Of a stretch of 64,000 nucleotides of DNA, positions 44,401 to 52,843 are shown one piece after another. The number at the start of each line of letters is the position of its first letter. The stretch's first letter is position 1. This DNA comes from an uncultured Bacteroidales bacterium (GTDB lineage: Bacteria > Bacteroidota > Bacteroidia > Bacteroidales > UBA932), in the NCBI GenBank assembly GCA_905234485.1, contig CAJOHV010000003.1, positions 1-64,000 on the forward strand. Reading direction: 5' to 3'. The position numbers and the translations under genes were made by a program. The notes beneath the pieces are model-generated. The model was given only the letters and a program-made list of their open reading frames with translations, was not told the origin of the DNA and ran no database searches.

Positions 44401-44634
44401 TATCTGCTTGCCGTCCGGGGTCCAGAGGGGATCCGAGTCGTAGGCCGCATTTGCGGTGATCTGCCTTGCCTCTCCGCCGGCGCTGGGGACGGTGAAGATG
44501 TCTCCCTGATAACTGAAGGCGATGACGCTTCCGTCGGGGGAGATAGCGCTCTTGCGGAGCCAAAGGGGATTTTCTTGAGCGAACAGAGCCGCGGAGATGA
44601 GCGCGGCCGCGATGAATGTAAATACTCGTTTCAT
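41407..44634 (-). CDS. S41 family peptidase / tricorn protease homolog with N-terminal beta-propeller
   Basis: Start at MKRVFTFIAAALISAALFAQ; WD40-like PD40 repeats, PDZ, VDTRHNGGGWLHDDLATFLSG catalytic domain. Confidence 0.92.
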   Translation of the reverse strand: MKRVFTFIAAALISAALFAQENPLWLRKSAISPDGSVIAFSYQGDIFTVPSAGGEARQITANAAYDSDPLWTPDGKQIVFSSVRELSKDIWVVPAEGGPAKRLTTYAGAETPLAVSDDGLVYFAASIQADPAYGGFPGDPQVYTVSLKNGIISLVSSVTMANLSVNSNGIILYEDYKGYEDPLRKHHTSSVTRDVWKYLPKKNQYQKLTTFEGEDRNPVFTRDGREFYYLSEKGGNFNVWHAILNAPEVIDQVTNLPTHPVRNLSISQNGVLAFSYNGELYTCVPGQQPAKVAITIRKDSGEREKILRDISDGVRELAVSPNGKEIAVVAHGDVYVIAPDQKTTRRITDTPEQERGVSFGDEGKSIYYAAERDGEWAIWKTELVRKEDKYFTFSYETKETRFTKKGQTCFQPQVSPDGKWVAFLRNRTELVIKSTSGSKEKSLLKGTNYSYQDGDQEFEWSPDSRSILVGYEANGGWNNSDVALIDIESGKVTDLTRSGYSDGSFRWALGGKAMTWMTDKLGYRSHGSWGAEGDIFVMFFDNKALQEFTRSKEEDSIAKLLAPDDKKDPKKNPKKEPKKDEKKDSTKVEKEKPIELNLENLEDKSLRLTPYSGGYGDYYLTEDGTKLYFVRRGDKGRDLCCIDLKEGEIKVVRPGAGGSIFPSKDGKTLYILGRGISKLSVGPDKIEPVRFSSEYEYQPAAERAYIFSHAWKQVNEKFYDVNIHGLDWASMKSNYEQFLPYITNNFDFQDLLSEMLGELNGSHTGARYRAPAQVNVGHLGVLFETRRKGKGLGIAEILPGSLLAVADPEIKAGDVILAIDGKEIEEGTEWFDALLNKAGKRILVKVKKNKVKEPVELFVTPTRSDGDALYKRWVRQREQIVEKLSNGRVGYVHVEGMNSASFREVYSNALGKYRTCEALIVDTRHNGGGWLHDDLATFLSGKAYIEFRPRGQYIGTEPFNKWTKPSCVLIGEDNYSDACGFPYVYKALGIGKLIGAPVPGTMTAVWWETQIDQTLVFGIPQVTSWGLAEGRPLENLQIEPDILVYNTPESMLKGQDLQLEAAVAEMLLQIDGEKK

Positions 44635-44709
44635 ATTTTGTCTCATTTCATTTCCAGTCCTACAAATATACCAAATTGCGACCTTATTGCAAAATTTCTC
44701 AAAAAACAG

Positions 44710-44717
44710 TATTTTTG
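44710..44717 (+). promoter_or_regulatory. -7 box TATTTTTG of TPR gene
   Basis: TATTTTTG 33 nt upstream of ATG at 44751. Confidence 0.45.
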
Positions 44718-44750
44718 TCGGCTCAATAACGAAAATTAAACAACAGAAAT

Positions 44751-45422
44751 ATGGCAAAAGCAAACATCAAGGAGGAAAAACTCCAGAAAGAGGAAATGGC
44801 CGCCACCATCTCGCAGGCGGAAGTGTTTTACAATGAACATAAGAAGACTATCTGGGGCGCTGTTATCTGCGTCCTCGCAGTAGGCCTCATCATTCTGGGC
44901 TACAGCAAGTTCATTTACGCTCCCGCAGCGAAAGAGGCTCAGGAAGCCGCTTTCCCCGCCGAGATCAGTTTCCAGCAGGGCGAGTTCGAAATCGCGCTGA
45001 ACGGAGACGGCAATATCCTCGGTTTCGCTCAGATTATCGACGAATACGGTGCGAAGGCCGGCAAGGCAGTGTATCTCTACGCCGGTGCCTGCAGCGCTCA
45101 GTTGGGCAACTGGGAAGAGGCTCTTTCTTATCTTAAGAAGTACAACGGCAAGGATTCCATCCTCGCAGCCCGCGCTCTCGCGCTTCAGGGCGACTGCTAT
45201 GTGGCCCTCGAGGACTGCGGCAAGGCCGTGAAACTCTATGAGAAGGCAGCAGCCAAGGCCGACAACATGTTTGCCGCCGCCTATCTGGTGAAGGCCGGTC
45301 AGGTGTATCTAGAACTCGGAGAGAACGCCAAAGCCCTCCAGGCTTTCGAGACCGTCAAGGACAAGTATCCCCAGAGCATCGAGGGATATGAAATCGACAA
45401 ATACATCAACCTCGCAAAATAA
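44751..45422 (+). CDS. Membrane-anchored tetratricopeptide repeat protein
   Basis: 223 aa; single TM WGAVICVLAVGLIILGY then TPR-like helices. Confidence 0.8.
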   Translation: MAKANIKEEKLQKEEMAATISQAEVFYNEHKKTIWGAVICVLAVGLIILGYSKFIYAPAAKEAQEAAFPAEISFQQGEFEIALNGDGNILGFAQIIDEYGAKAGKAVYLYAGACSAQLGNWEEALSYLKKYNGKDSILAARALALQGDCYVALEDCGKAVKLYEKAAAKADNMFAAAYLVKAGQVYLELGENAKALQAFETVKDKYPQSIEGYEIDKYINLAK

Positions 45423-45427
45423 GTCCT

Positions 45428-46180
45428 ATGGGAAGAGCATTTGAGTTCCGCAAGGAGCGTAAGTTGAAGAGGTGGGGTCATATGGCCCGCACCTTCACCA
45501 AACTTGGAAAGGAAATCACCATCGCAGTGAAGCAGGGAGGTCCGGATGTGACCGGTAACCCCCGTCTTCGCGCCCTTATGGCCGAAGCCCGCGCAGAGCA
45601 GATGCCTAAGGAGAACATCGAGCGCGCCATCAAGAAGGCCACCGAAAGCAAGCAGGGAGACTTCAAGGAGATCATCTACGAAGGCTTCGGTCCTTTCGGC
45701 ATCGCCTATCTGGTGGAGACCGCCACAGACAACAACACCCGCACCGTGGCCAATGTCCGCAGTTATTTCAACAAATGCGGCGGTTCGCTCGGCACTAACG
45801 GCAGCGTGGCGTTTATGTTCGACCGCAAGTGCACCTTCCGCGTGAAGGAGAAGGAGGGTATCGACCTCGAGGAACTCGAACTCGAACTCATCGACTTCGG
45901 TGTGGAGGAACTCTTCGAGCAGACCGAGGTGGATAAGGACGACAACGAGACGAAGGTCATCTGCATCTACGGCGAGCCTACCTCCTACGGAGCAATCCAG
46001 AAGTACATCGAGGAGAACGGTTTCGAACTCATCTCCGGAGGTTTCGAGCAGATCCCCAACGTGGACCTCAAGGATGTCACGCCCGAGCAGCGCGCGACCC
46101 TGGACAAACTCACGGGTCTGCTTGAGGACGACGAGGATGTCACCAACGTCTACACCACAATGAAACCGGCTGACGAATAA
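45428..46180 (+). CDS. YebC/PmpR family (TACO1) regulator
   Basis: GRAFEFRKERKLKRWGHMARTFTKLGKEI, AEARAEQMPKENIERAIKKA, GGSLGTNGSVAFMF. Confidence 0.96.
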   Translation: MGRAFEFRKERKLKRWGHMARTFTKLGKEITIAVKQGGPDVTGNPRLRALMAEARAEQMPKENIERAIKKATESKQGDFKEIIYEGFGPFGIAYLVETATDNNTRTVANVRSYFNKCGGSLGTNGSVAFMFDRKCTFRVKEKEGIDLEELELELIDFGVEELFEQTEVDKDDNETKVICIYGEPTSYGAIQKYIEENGFELISGGFEQIPNVDLKDVTPEQRATLDKLTGLLEDDEDVTNVYTTMKPADE

Positions 46181-46192
46181 GCCGGTTTTTTT
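46163..46192 (+). terminator. Intrinsic terminator overlapping the yebC stop codon
   Basis: AAACCGGC...GCCGGTTTTTTT. Confidence 0.75.
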
Positions 46193-46204
46193 AGTTTTGA
46201 CCGT

Positions 46205-47371
46205 ATGCAGTACAAAAGAAGCATCATAATCACCGGCGGAGCCGGATTTATCGGATCCCATGTGGTTCGCCTGTTCGTTAACAAGTATCCCGAGTACAGG
46301 ATTATCAATCTCGACAAGTTGACCTACGCCGGCAACCTCGCCAACCTCAAGGACATCGAGTCTTTGCCGAACTACCGCTTCGTAAAGATGGACATCTGCG
46401 ATTTCGAGGGCGTCCTGGCCTTGATGCAGGAGGAGCATGTGGACGGTATCATCCACCTCGCCGCCGAATCGCACGTTGACCGTTCGATCAAAGATCCTTT
46501 CACCTTCGCCCAGACCAACGTTATGGGTACGCTGTCTCTATTGCAGGCCGCGAAAGCGTGCTGGGAACCGCTGGGCTGGAGGATGCCGGTTGCGGCTGCG
46601 GAACCGGCGATCGGGTGCAGGTTCTACCATATTTCCACGGACGAGGTTTATGGGGCGTTGGAGATGACGCATCCGGAAGGTATCGAGCCTCCGTTCACCA
46701 CGAAGGCCTCTTCCGGTGAGCATCATCTGGCATACGGCGAGAAGTTCTTCACTGAGGACCTGAAGTACCAGCCCCATAGCCCTTATTCAGCGGCCAAGGC
46801 TTCTTCGGATCATTTCGTGCGCGCATTCCACGACACCTTCGGAATGCCGACCATCGTGACCAACTGTTCGAACAACTACGGTCCTTATCAGTTCCCCGAG
46901 AAACTTATCCCTCTGTTTATCAACAACATACGCCATCGCAAACCCCTCCCGGTCTACGGTAAGGGCGAGAACGTTCGCGACTGGCTCTATGTGGAGGACC
47001 ACGCCAGGGCTATCGACCTTATTTTCCACAAAGGCACTGTGGCCGAGACCTACAACATCGGAGGTTTCAACGAGTGGAAGAACATAGATATCATCAAGGT
47101 TCTGATCAACACCGTCGACCGCCTTCTCGGCCGTCCCGAGGGTGCAGATATGGACCTCATCACCTATGTGACGGACCGCGCCGGACACGATCTGCGCTAC
47201 GCCATCGATTCCTCGAAACTTCAGCGCGAACTTGGCTGGGAACCCTCTCTCCAGTTCGAGGAGGGAATCGAAAAGACCGTCCGCTGGTACCTGGACAACC
47301 AGGCCTGGATGGACAACGTCACTTCCGGCGACTACCAAAAGTACTACGATGATATGTACAAGGGAAGGTAG
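46205..47371 (+). CDS. rfbB: dTDP-glucose 4,6-dehydratase
   Basis: IITGGAGFIGSHVVR, HLAAESHVDRSI, HISTDEVYG, NNYGPYQFPEKLIPL, RPGHD-equivalent DRAGHDLRYAID. Confidence 0.96.
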   Translation: MQYKRSIIITGGAGFIGSHVVRLFVNKYPEYRIINLDKLTYAGNLANLKDIESLPNYRFVKMDICDFEGVLALMQEEHVDGIIHLAAESHVDRSIKDPFTFAQTNVMGTLSLLQAAKACWEPLGWRMPVAAAEPAIGCRFYHISTDEVYGALEMTHPEGIEPPFTTKASSGEHHLAYGEKFFTEDLKYQPHSPYSAAKASSDHFVRAFHDTFGMPTIVTNCSNNYGPYQFPEKLIPLFINNIRHRKPLPVYGKGENVRDWLYVEDHARAIDLIFHKGTVAETYNIGGFNEWKNIDIIKVLINTVDRLLGRPEGADMDLITYVTDRAGHDLRYAIDSSKLQRELGWEPSLQFEEGIEKTVRWYLDNQAWMDNVTSGDYQKYYDDMYKGR

Positions 47372-47393
47372 GTTGCCTTCCTCCGTACTTGAG

Positions 47394-47436
47394 ACCGCCC
47401 CGGTGGAGCCTTTGGCGCCCTTCCGGGGCGGTTTTT
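47394..47436 (+). terminator. Intrinsic terminator of rfbB
   Basis: ACCGCCCCGG...CCGGGGCGGTTTTTG. Confidence 0.8.
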
Positions 47437-47546
47437 GTTCAAGGTTTGATTGTAAGGCACATACCTTGAACACCAAATCCTGCACTAACGATACTGAAAA
47501 TGCGATTAGGCGTTCAAGGTCTCACATAAAAAATCAAACCTTGAAC
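47437..47546. repeat. REPIN-like double-hairpin element, copy 1
   Basis: GTTCAAGGT-N17-ACCTTGAAC-N40-GTTCAAGGT-N17-ACCTTGAAC; outer arms also form a 21-bp perfect inverted repeat (47431-47451 with 47532-47552). Confidence 0.85.
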
Positions 47547-47574
47547 AAAAACGCTGATAATTAGACTGCAAAAC

Positions 47575-47605
47575 TTGGTTTGAAGCTGCTCTTTTACTAT
47601 GTTTG
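47575..47605 (+). promoter_or_regulatory. Promoter of RAYT operon: TTG-N20-TATGTTTG
   Basis: TTG at 47575-47577 and TATGTTTG at 47598-47605, 33 nt before ATG at 47639. Confidence 0.6.
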
Positions 47606-47638
47606 CCTTAACAAAACTTTTTATTAACCTTTTCTGCT

Positions 47639-47992
47639 ATGAAAAAGATCTTAGAAGTGCTCCAATATGGAGACAATGACATCCGTTTTAAAACAGACCT
47701 TGAAGTTGAGAAGAACCCGGAAATGGTTCTTGAACTGACATCCAAATTCGCGTTCGCAATGGTAACAACTCTTTGGGGCGGAAATGAACGCACCGTTTTG
47801 GCCATGATACGCTCCCTTGCAATTGCCGACCTCGCAGTGAGCGTGAACAGGAAAGAAATGGTAGGCTTTCTTGACGACAGTTCAGGCATGCTGGCTAAGA
47901 GTATGCAAGAAGCGAAACAAATGATGGAGCGAGAGGGCGTCAAGTTCACCTATTTCGCCCCCGGAGTGCAACCCCCGAAAATGAGGAGTTAG
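47639..47992 (+). CDS. Conserved-looking hypothetical protein, 117 aa, first gene of RAYT operon
   Basis: Complete ORF with its own promoter, 2 nt upstream of the RAYT start. Confidence 0.75.
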   Translation: MKKILEVLQYGDNDIRFKTDLEVEKNPEMVLELTSKFAFAMVTTLWGGNERTVLAMIRSLAIADLAVSVNRKEMVGFLDDSSGMLAKSMQEAKQMMEREGVKFTYFAPGVQPPKMRS

Positions 47993-47994
47993 TC

Positions 47995-48909
47995 ATGAGG
48001 CGCTCAGTAGTCAGGGCCTTGCCTGATGGCAGAGTCATTACAGTCTACCCTTTCCATATTTGCATCAAGGGATTGGAAACAGCGATTTTGTGCCGCGACG
48101 ATGATGACTATGATGCGATGGTCAAGGTTCTTTGCGTTTCCGCTTGGAGGTGCAATGTGATAATTATTATTTATGCGGTCGTATCGAATCATTGCCACGT
48201 TGCCGTGCTTGCTGCCAGTAGGGAAGATGCTGATAAATACGGAAGGGATATCAAGAAGGTTTATTCTATGTGGTTCCGTCGGAGATATGGGGTCGGGAAC
48301 GTCTTGATGAGAATCGAGACGAAAGCCATTATGCTCGATTCAGATTGGTATGTTAGAAACGCCCTGGCGTACATTCCGCGAAATGCATTGGATAATGGCT
48401 GCAACATCAATGACTATGAGTGGTCTGGATACAAAGCGATGTTTGCCGGCGAAAAGAAAGTGATGGGTGCCAGAAAAGTATCTCAACTTGACGCACGTTC
48501 AAGAAAGCGCATCATGCACACCGGCGATCGTCTGGACCGGGTGCCGTGGCTCATCGATTCGGCGGACCATTTGATCCCGGCGAGTTTCTGCGACCACACG
48601 TATTTGGAACAGGCATTCAACAATGACCAGAGTTTCTTCCTTAAAACCATAGGCGCCCTTAACACGGCGGAGATTTCGTACAAACTCGAGGAGCGCCCAT
48701 ACCGTATGGTCAATGACACGGAATTGCAAAAAACCGTGGAAGAGATATCAGAGCGATGGTTCGCAAAGCCGGTCGCGGCTCTGAGCATCGAACAGAAAAA
48801 CAGGCTGATTCCGTATGTCTATCACATCATTAAAACGACCCCCAAACAACTTGGCCGTGTGTTCGGTTTGCCTGCCGATAGGATGTCGGGGATGCTGGAA
48901 CGCAATTAA
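47995..48909 (+). CDS. REP-associated tyrosine transposase (RAYT) / Y1_Tnp IS200-like family
   Basis: HUH-type motif YAVVSNHCHVAVLA and catalytic-Tyr region WYVRNALAYIPRNALDNG; flanked by palindromic elements. Confidence 0.85.
   Translation: MRRSVVRALPDGRVITVYPFHICIKGLETAILCRDDDDYDAMVKVLCVSAWRCNVIIIIYAVVSNHCHVAVLAASREDADKYGRDIKKVYSMWFRRRYGVGNVLMRIETKAIMLDSDWYVRNALAYIPRNALDNGCNINDYEWSGYKAMFAGEKKVMGARKVSQLDARSRKRIMHTGDRLDRVPWLIDSADHLIPASFCDHTYLEQAFNNDQSFFLKTIGALNTAEISYKLEERPYRMVNDTELQKTVEEISERWFAKPVAALSIEQKNRLIPYVYHIIKTTPKQLGRVFGLPADRMSGMLERN
47995..48909 (+). mobile_element. RAYT cassette (domesticated Y1 transposase)
   Basis: Same ORF; single copy in window, no IS termini immediately flanking it. 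Confidence 0.6.
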
Positions 48910-48926
48910 TGAGTATCTTTGCGGAT

Positions 48927-49601
48927 ATGAAACGCATTTTTCTTTTGGCAGTATTGGCTTGCGCGGCGGCCTGCGCGCCGAAGCCGGAGGGCCTCCGCAC
49001 CGGAGATCTGATTTTCCTCGGCATTCCCGGCGATTATTCCCTGGGCGAAGACGATATGGACGGTGCGATTGCTGCCGCGACGGGCGACGGAGAGTTGAAT
49101 CTGATTCATGTGGCGATAGCCGATGTGGCCGAAGACGGCACGTATATCATCGACGCGACCCTGAAGTACGGAGTGGACCGCCACCTGATAGACACGACAT
49201 ACAAGCAGTTCACGCTGAAGGATGGCTCCCAGCCAGTGTACATAGTCAAGCGCCTCAAGGATGACAAACTCGCCGAAGAGTGGGTTGCGCGGGCGAAATC
49301 CTTCTGCGGCCAGCCCTACGACCAGGCCTTTTTGCCCGACAACGGCGCTTTGTATTGCACCGAACTGGTCCGGGATAGTTATCTGGGTCCCAATGGCGAG
49401 TATCTGTTCGACGAGAAACCAATGAACTGGAAAAACGAAAAGGGCGAAATACCGGTCTACTGGACTCAGTTATTCGCTCTTCTCGGTATGGATGTGCCTC
49501 AGGGAGTTCCCGGCACCAATCCTCAGGATATGTCGCGCAGCCCCCTGCTCAAGGCAGTGGATGTGGATATTCTCAGTTACTCTGATTCAAGGGCATTGTA
49601 A
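48927..49601 (+). CDS. YiiX/YebB-like N1pC/P60 family cysteine hydrolase lipoprotein
   Basis: MKRIFLLAVLACAAACAPK lipobox; GDLIFLGIP..., LIHVAIA, LYCTELV; start chosen 18 nt inside the longest ORF. Confidence 0.8.
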   Translation: MKRIFLLAVLACAAACAPKPEGLRTGDLIFLGIPGDYSLGEDDMDGAIAAATGDGELNLIHVAIADVAEDGTYIIDATLKYGVDRHLIDTTYKQFTLKDGSQPVYIVKRLKDDKLAEEWVARAKSFCGQPYDQAFLPDNGALYCTELVRDSYLGPNGEYLFDEKPMNWKNEKGEIPVYWTQLFALLGMDVPQGVPGTNPQDMSRSPLLKAVDVDILSYSDSRAL

Positions 49602-50776
49602 GCCTCGAGAGCCTTCGCAAGCACGATAAGCGCCTTGCCGAGGTCCTCCTTGTTCAGCACGTAAGCCATACGGACCTGGTTGCGTCCTTCAGCCGGATCG
49701 GTGTAGAATCCGGAACCGGGCGCCATCATTATCGTCTGACCTTCGTAGTTGAAATCAGTCAGGCACCAGATGCAGAACTTCTCCGCATCGTCCACCGGAA
49801 GTTGGACCATAGTGTAGAACGCTCCCATCGGGGTGGGTGAAAACACTCCTGGGATCTTGTTCAGGCCGTTGATCAGGAAGTTGCGGCGGCTGAGATACTC
49901 GTCGTACACTTCGTCCATATATTCCTGAGGAGTCGAAAGACTGGCCTCGGCGATAATCTGACCGACGAGGGGCGGGCTGAGGCGCGCCTGGCAGAATTTC
50001 ATCACCGCCTCACGGACGGCCTTATTCTTGGTGATGAGAGCGCCGATGCGTATGCCGCACTCGCTGTAGCGCTTGCTCACGGAGTCGATAAGCACCACAT
50101 TCTCCTCGATGCCCTCCAGATGGCAGGCGCTGATGTACGGAGCCTTGGTGTAGATGAACTCGCGGTAGACCTCGTCGCTGAACAGATACAGGTTGTATTT
50201 CTTCACGAGATCGCGCAGACGCAGCATCTCTTTCTTGCTGTAAAGGTAACCGGTCGGGTTGTTAGGATTGCAGATCAAAATCGCCTTCGTCTTCTCGGTG
50301 ATCTGCTCTTCGAACTTCTCCATGGGCGGGAGTTTGAATCCGTCTTCGATGGAGGTCTTGACGGACTTTACCACCGCGCCGCAACTGATGGCAAAAGCCA
50401 TATAGTTGGCGTACGAAGGATCCGTAACGATAATTTCATCGCCCGGATTCAGGCAAGCCATGTAAGCAAACATCACGGCCTCGGAGCCGCCGGAGGTGAT
50501 GATAATCTCGTCCGGGCTGAGGTCTATGCCATAGTTGGCATAGTAACTGACCATCTTCGTGCGGAGCGCTTTGTAACCCTGAGACGGGCTATACTCCAGA
50601 ATCGAGCGGTCCAGATGCCTTACGGCCTCGAGAGCGCATTCCGGGGTCTTGATGTCCGGCTGACCGATGTTCAGATGGTAGACGTGGATGCCGTTGCGCT
50701 TCGCCGCGTCGGCGTATTTCGCGAGTTTGCGGATAGGCGAACTCGGCATATTGTCGGCTCTCTGTGAAATCTGCAT
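49577..50776 (-). CDS. Pyridoxal phosphate-dependent class I/II aminotransferase
   Basis: NIGQPDIKTPE, ICNPNNPTGYLYS, SVSKRYSECGIRIG PLP-lysine region. Confidence 0.95.
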   Translation of the reverse strand: MQISQRADNMPSSPIRKLAKYADAAKRNGIHVYHLNIGQPDIKTPECALEAVRHLDRSILEYSPSQGYKALRTKMVSYYANYGIDLSPDEIIITSGGSEAVMFAYMACLNPGDEIIVTDPSYANYMAFAISCGAVVKSVKTSIEDGFKLPPMEKFEEQITEKTKAILICNPNNPTGYLYSKKEMLRLRDLVKKYNLYLFSDEVYREFIYTKAPYISACHLEGIEENVVLIDSVSKRYSECGIRIGALITKNKAVREAVMKFCQARLSPPLVGQIIAEASLSTPQEYMDEVYDEYLSRRNFLINGLNKIPGVFSPTPMGAFYTMVQLPVDDAEKFCIWCLTDFNYEGQTIMMAPGSGFYTDPAEGRNQVRMAYVLNKEDLGKALIVLAKALEAYNALESE

Positions 50777-50777
50777 A

Positions 50778-51404
50778 TTAGATAATGATGTCTTCTACTC
50801 TGAGTTTGGGAACGTAATGCACTCCGTTTTCGCGGTAGTACTTGATCGACTCGCCGGCCTTGATCTCGACGAGTTCAATCTTTTCGGCGCTTTTGCCCAC
50901 GGCCACGACGCAGATCGGTTCGAGCGGCAGACCCAGCCCGGCCTGAAGCGCTGCGTGGTCGAAGTTGCGGATAATCAGCCCGTTAAGCCCGAGGTCCACG
51001 GCCTTGAGCAGCATCGTCTGAACCGAAATGCCGAGGTCTATGAGCAGGCCCGGATTCTCCGGCTTGGTCGTGCAGACCACGATGAAGGCCTCCGGTTCCG
51101 TACCCGGGAACGGGAGATGCAGTTCGGGCAGCGCGCGGCCCATCTTGATATGGCGGTTCACTTCGTCCGCCTCCGGGCCCTTGGTCACCAGATGGAACCT
51201 CAGCGCCTGCTGGTTCACGGACGAGGCCACTTTCGGGTTCACGGCGACCATTGCGGTCAACTGCCGGCTATGCACCACATAACTCTGATCGAAGCCGCGA
51301 ACGCTGCGGTTGCGCCTTATTAGAGTCTCGAGGGAAGGGCGGTTCGAGACAGTCGCCGCCTTGCCGATTTCTTCCTGTCTTTTCTCCAGATAATTGTCTG
51401 CCAT
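50778..51404 (-). CDS. Nitroreductase family protein
   Basis: IRRNRSVRGFDQSYV, SVQTMLLKAVDLGLNGLIIRNF, PLEPICVVAVGK. Confidence 0.9.
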   Translation of the reverse strand: MADNYLEKRQEEIGKAATVSNRPSLETLIRRNRSVRGFDQSYVVHSRQLTAMVAVNPKVASSVNQQALRFHLVTKGPEADEVNRHIKMGRALPELHLPFPGTEPEAFIVVCTTKPENPGLLIDLGISVQTMLLKAVDLGLNGLIIRNFDHAALQAGLGLPLEPICVVAVGKSAEKIELVEIKAGESIKYYRENGVHYVPKLRVEDIII

Positions 51405-51430
51405 GGCGTCAAAGTTAGAAATTTAATATG

Positions 51431-51438
51431 TATATTTG
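51431..51438 (+). promoter_or_regulatory. -7 box TATATTTG of gdhA
   Basis: TATATTTG upstream of ATG at 51467. Confidence 0.5.
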
Positions 51439-51466
51439 AAATTGTTTTAATCTAAAACATTTAGTT

Positions 51467-52822
51467 ATGTCAGCGTTTACCGAAAAGTATGTGAAGGAGT
51501 TTATGGGCGAATTAATCGCCAAAAACCCTGGAGAATCCGAATTTCATCAGGCAGTCAAGGAAGTTCTCGAGGCGGTAGCGCCGACCCTCGAAGCGTATCC
51601 CCATTTCCTGGACGCCAAGATTATGGAGAGAATGGTGGAGCCTGAGCGAGTGATTATCTTCCGCGTTCCCTGGATGGACGACGAGGGCAATGTGCGCATC
51701 AACCGTGGTTTCCGCGTGCAGATGAACAGCGCGATCGGCCCTTACAAGGGCGGCATCCGTTTCCACGCCAGCGTTAACCTCTCCATCATGAAGTTCCTCG
51801 CATTCGAACAGACTTTCAAAAACGCGCTCACGACCCTGCCTATGGGAGGAGCCAAGGGCGGTTCGGACTTCAGCCCGCGCGGCAAGTCCGACGCCGAAGT
51901 GATGCGCTTCTGCCAGAGTTTTATGACCGAACTCCAGAGGCATATCGGTCCGGATACGGACGTGCCTGCGGGCGATATCGGAGTCGGCGGCCGTGAGATC
52001 GGCTTTATGTTCGGCCAGTACAAGCGCCTGCGCGACGAGTTCACGGGCACGCTGACGGGTAAGGGCCAGACGTGGGGCGGCAGCCTCATCAGGCCGGAAG
52101 CCACCGGCTATGGCCTCTGCTATTTCGCCGAGCAGATGCTGGCCACACGCGGCAAGAGTTTCAAGGGACAGACGGTCCTCATCTCCGGAGCCGGCAACGT
52201 GGCCCAGTATGCGGCGCAGAAGGCTATGAGGCTCGGCGCCAAGGTCGTGACCCTCTCGGACAGCGACGGTTTCGTCTATGATCCCGACGGCCTCACCGAG
52301 GAGAAACTCGAATACGTGCTCTTCCTCAAGAACGTCAAGCGCGGCCGTATCAGCGAGTACGCTCAGAAATATCCCACAGCAACATATTACCCCGGCGAGC
52401 GCCCCTGGAAGATCAAGTGCGACATAGCCTTGCCTTGCGCAACCCAGAACGAAATCGAAGCGGCGGATGCGCAGAAACTGGTGGACAACGGCTGCTGGTG
52501 CGTGGCAGAAGGCGCGAACATGCCTTCGACTCCCGAAGCGATCGAGATATTCAAGAAGCACAAACTTCTCTATTCTCCGGGCAAGGCCTCGAACGCGGGC
52601 GGAGTCGCCACATCAGGTCTCGAAATGAGCCAAAACTCCATGCGCCAAAAGTGGACCGCCGAGGAAGTGGACAATTATCTGCGCCGCATCATGTCGGACA
52701 TCCACGCCAACTGCCTCAAGTACGGCACTGACCCGGACGGTTACATCGACTATGTCCGCGGAGCGAATGTCGCCGGCTTCATGAAAGTCGCGACCGCTAT
52801 GATGGATCAGGGATTGGTGTAG
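51467..52822 (+). CDS. gdhA: NADP-specific glutamate dehydrogenase
   Basis: 451 aa; YKGGIRFHASVNLSIMKFLAFEQTFKNALTTLPMGGAKGGSDF, DTDVPAGDIGVGGREIGFM. Confidence 0.97.
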   Translation: MSAFTEKYVKEFMGELIAKNPGESEFHQAVKEVLEAVAPTLEAYPHFLDAKIMERMVEPERVIIFRVPWMDDEGNVRINRGFRVQMNSAIGPYKGGIRFHASVNLSIMKFLAFEQTFKNALTTLPMGGAKGGSDFSPRGKSDAEVMRFCQSFMTELQRHIGPDTDVPAGDIGVGGREIGFMFGQYKRLRDEFTGTLTGKGQTWGGSLIRPEATGYGLCYFAEQMLATRGKSFKGQTVLISGAGNVAQYAAQKAMRLGAKVVTLSDSDGFVYDPDGLTEEKLEYVLFLKNVKRGRISEYAQKYPTATYYPGERPWKIKCDIALPCATQNEIEAADAQKLVDNGCWCVAEGANMPSTPEAIEIFKKHKLLYSPGKASNAGGVATSGLEMSQNSMRQKWTAEEVDNYLRRIMSDIHANCLKYGTDPDGYIDYVRGANVAGFMKVATAMMDQGLV

Positions 52823-52843
52823 GGACTATTTCTTTGACTGTTT

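Noticed and set aside
45299-46474. 391-aa minus-strand ORF across yebC and rfbB
   Set aside because: Antisense to two confident genes; no recognisable domain.
47437-47546. CRISPR array
   Set aside because: The repeats are palindromic arm pairs in alternating orientation with loops and one spacer, not direct repeats with unique spacers; no cas genes.
47437-47546. Simple transcription terminator
   Set aside because: rfbB already has a strong terminator at 47394-47436, loops are long (17 nt) and the same layout recurs at 52844-52953.
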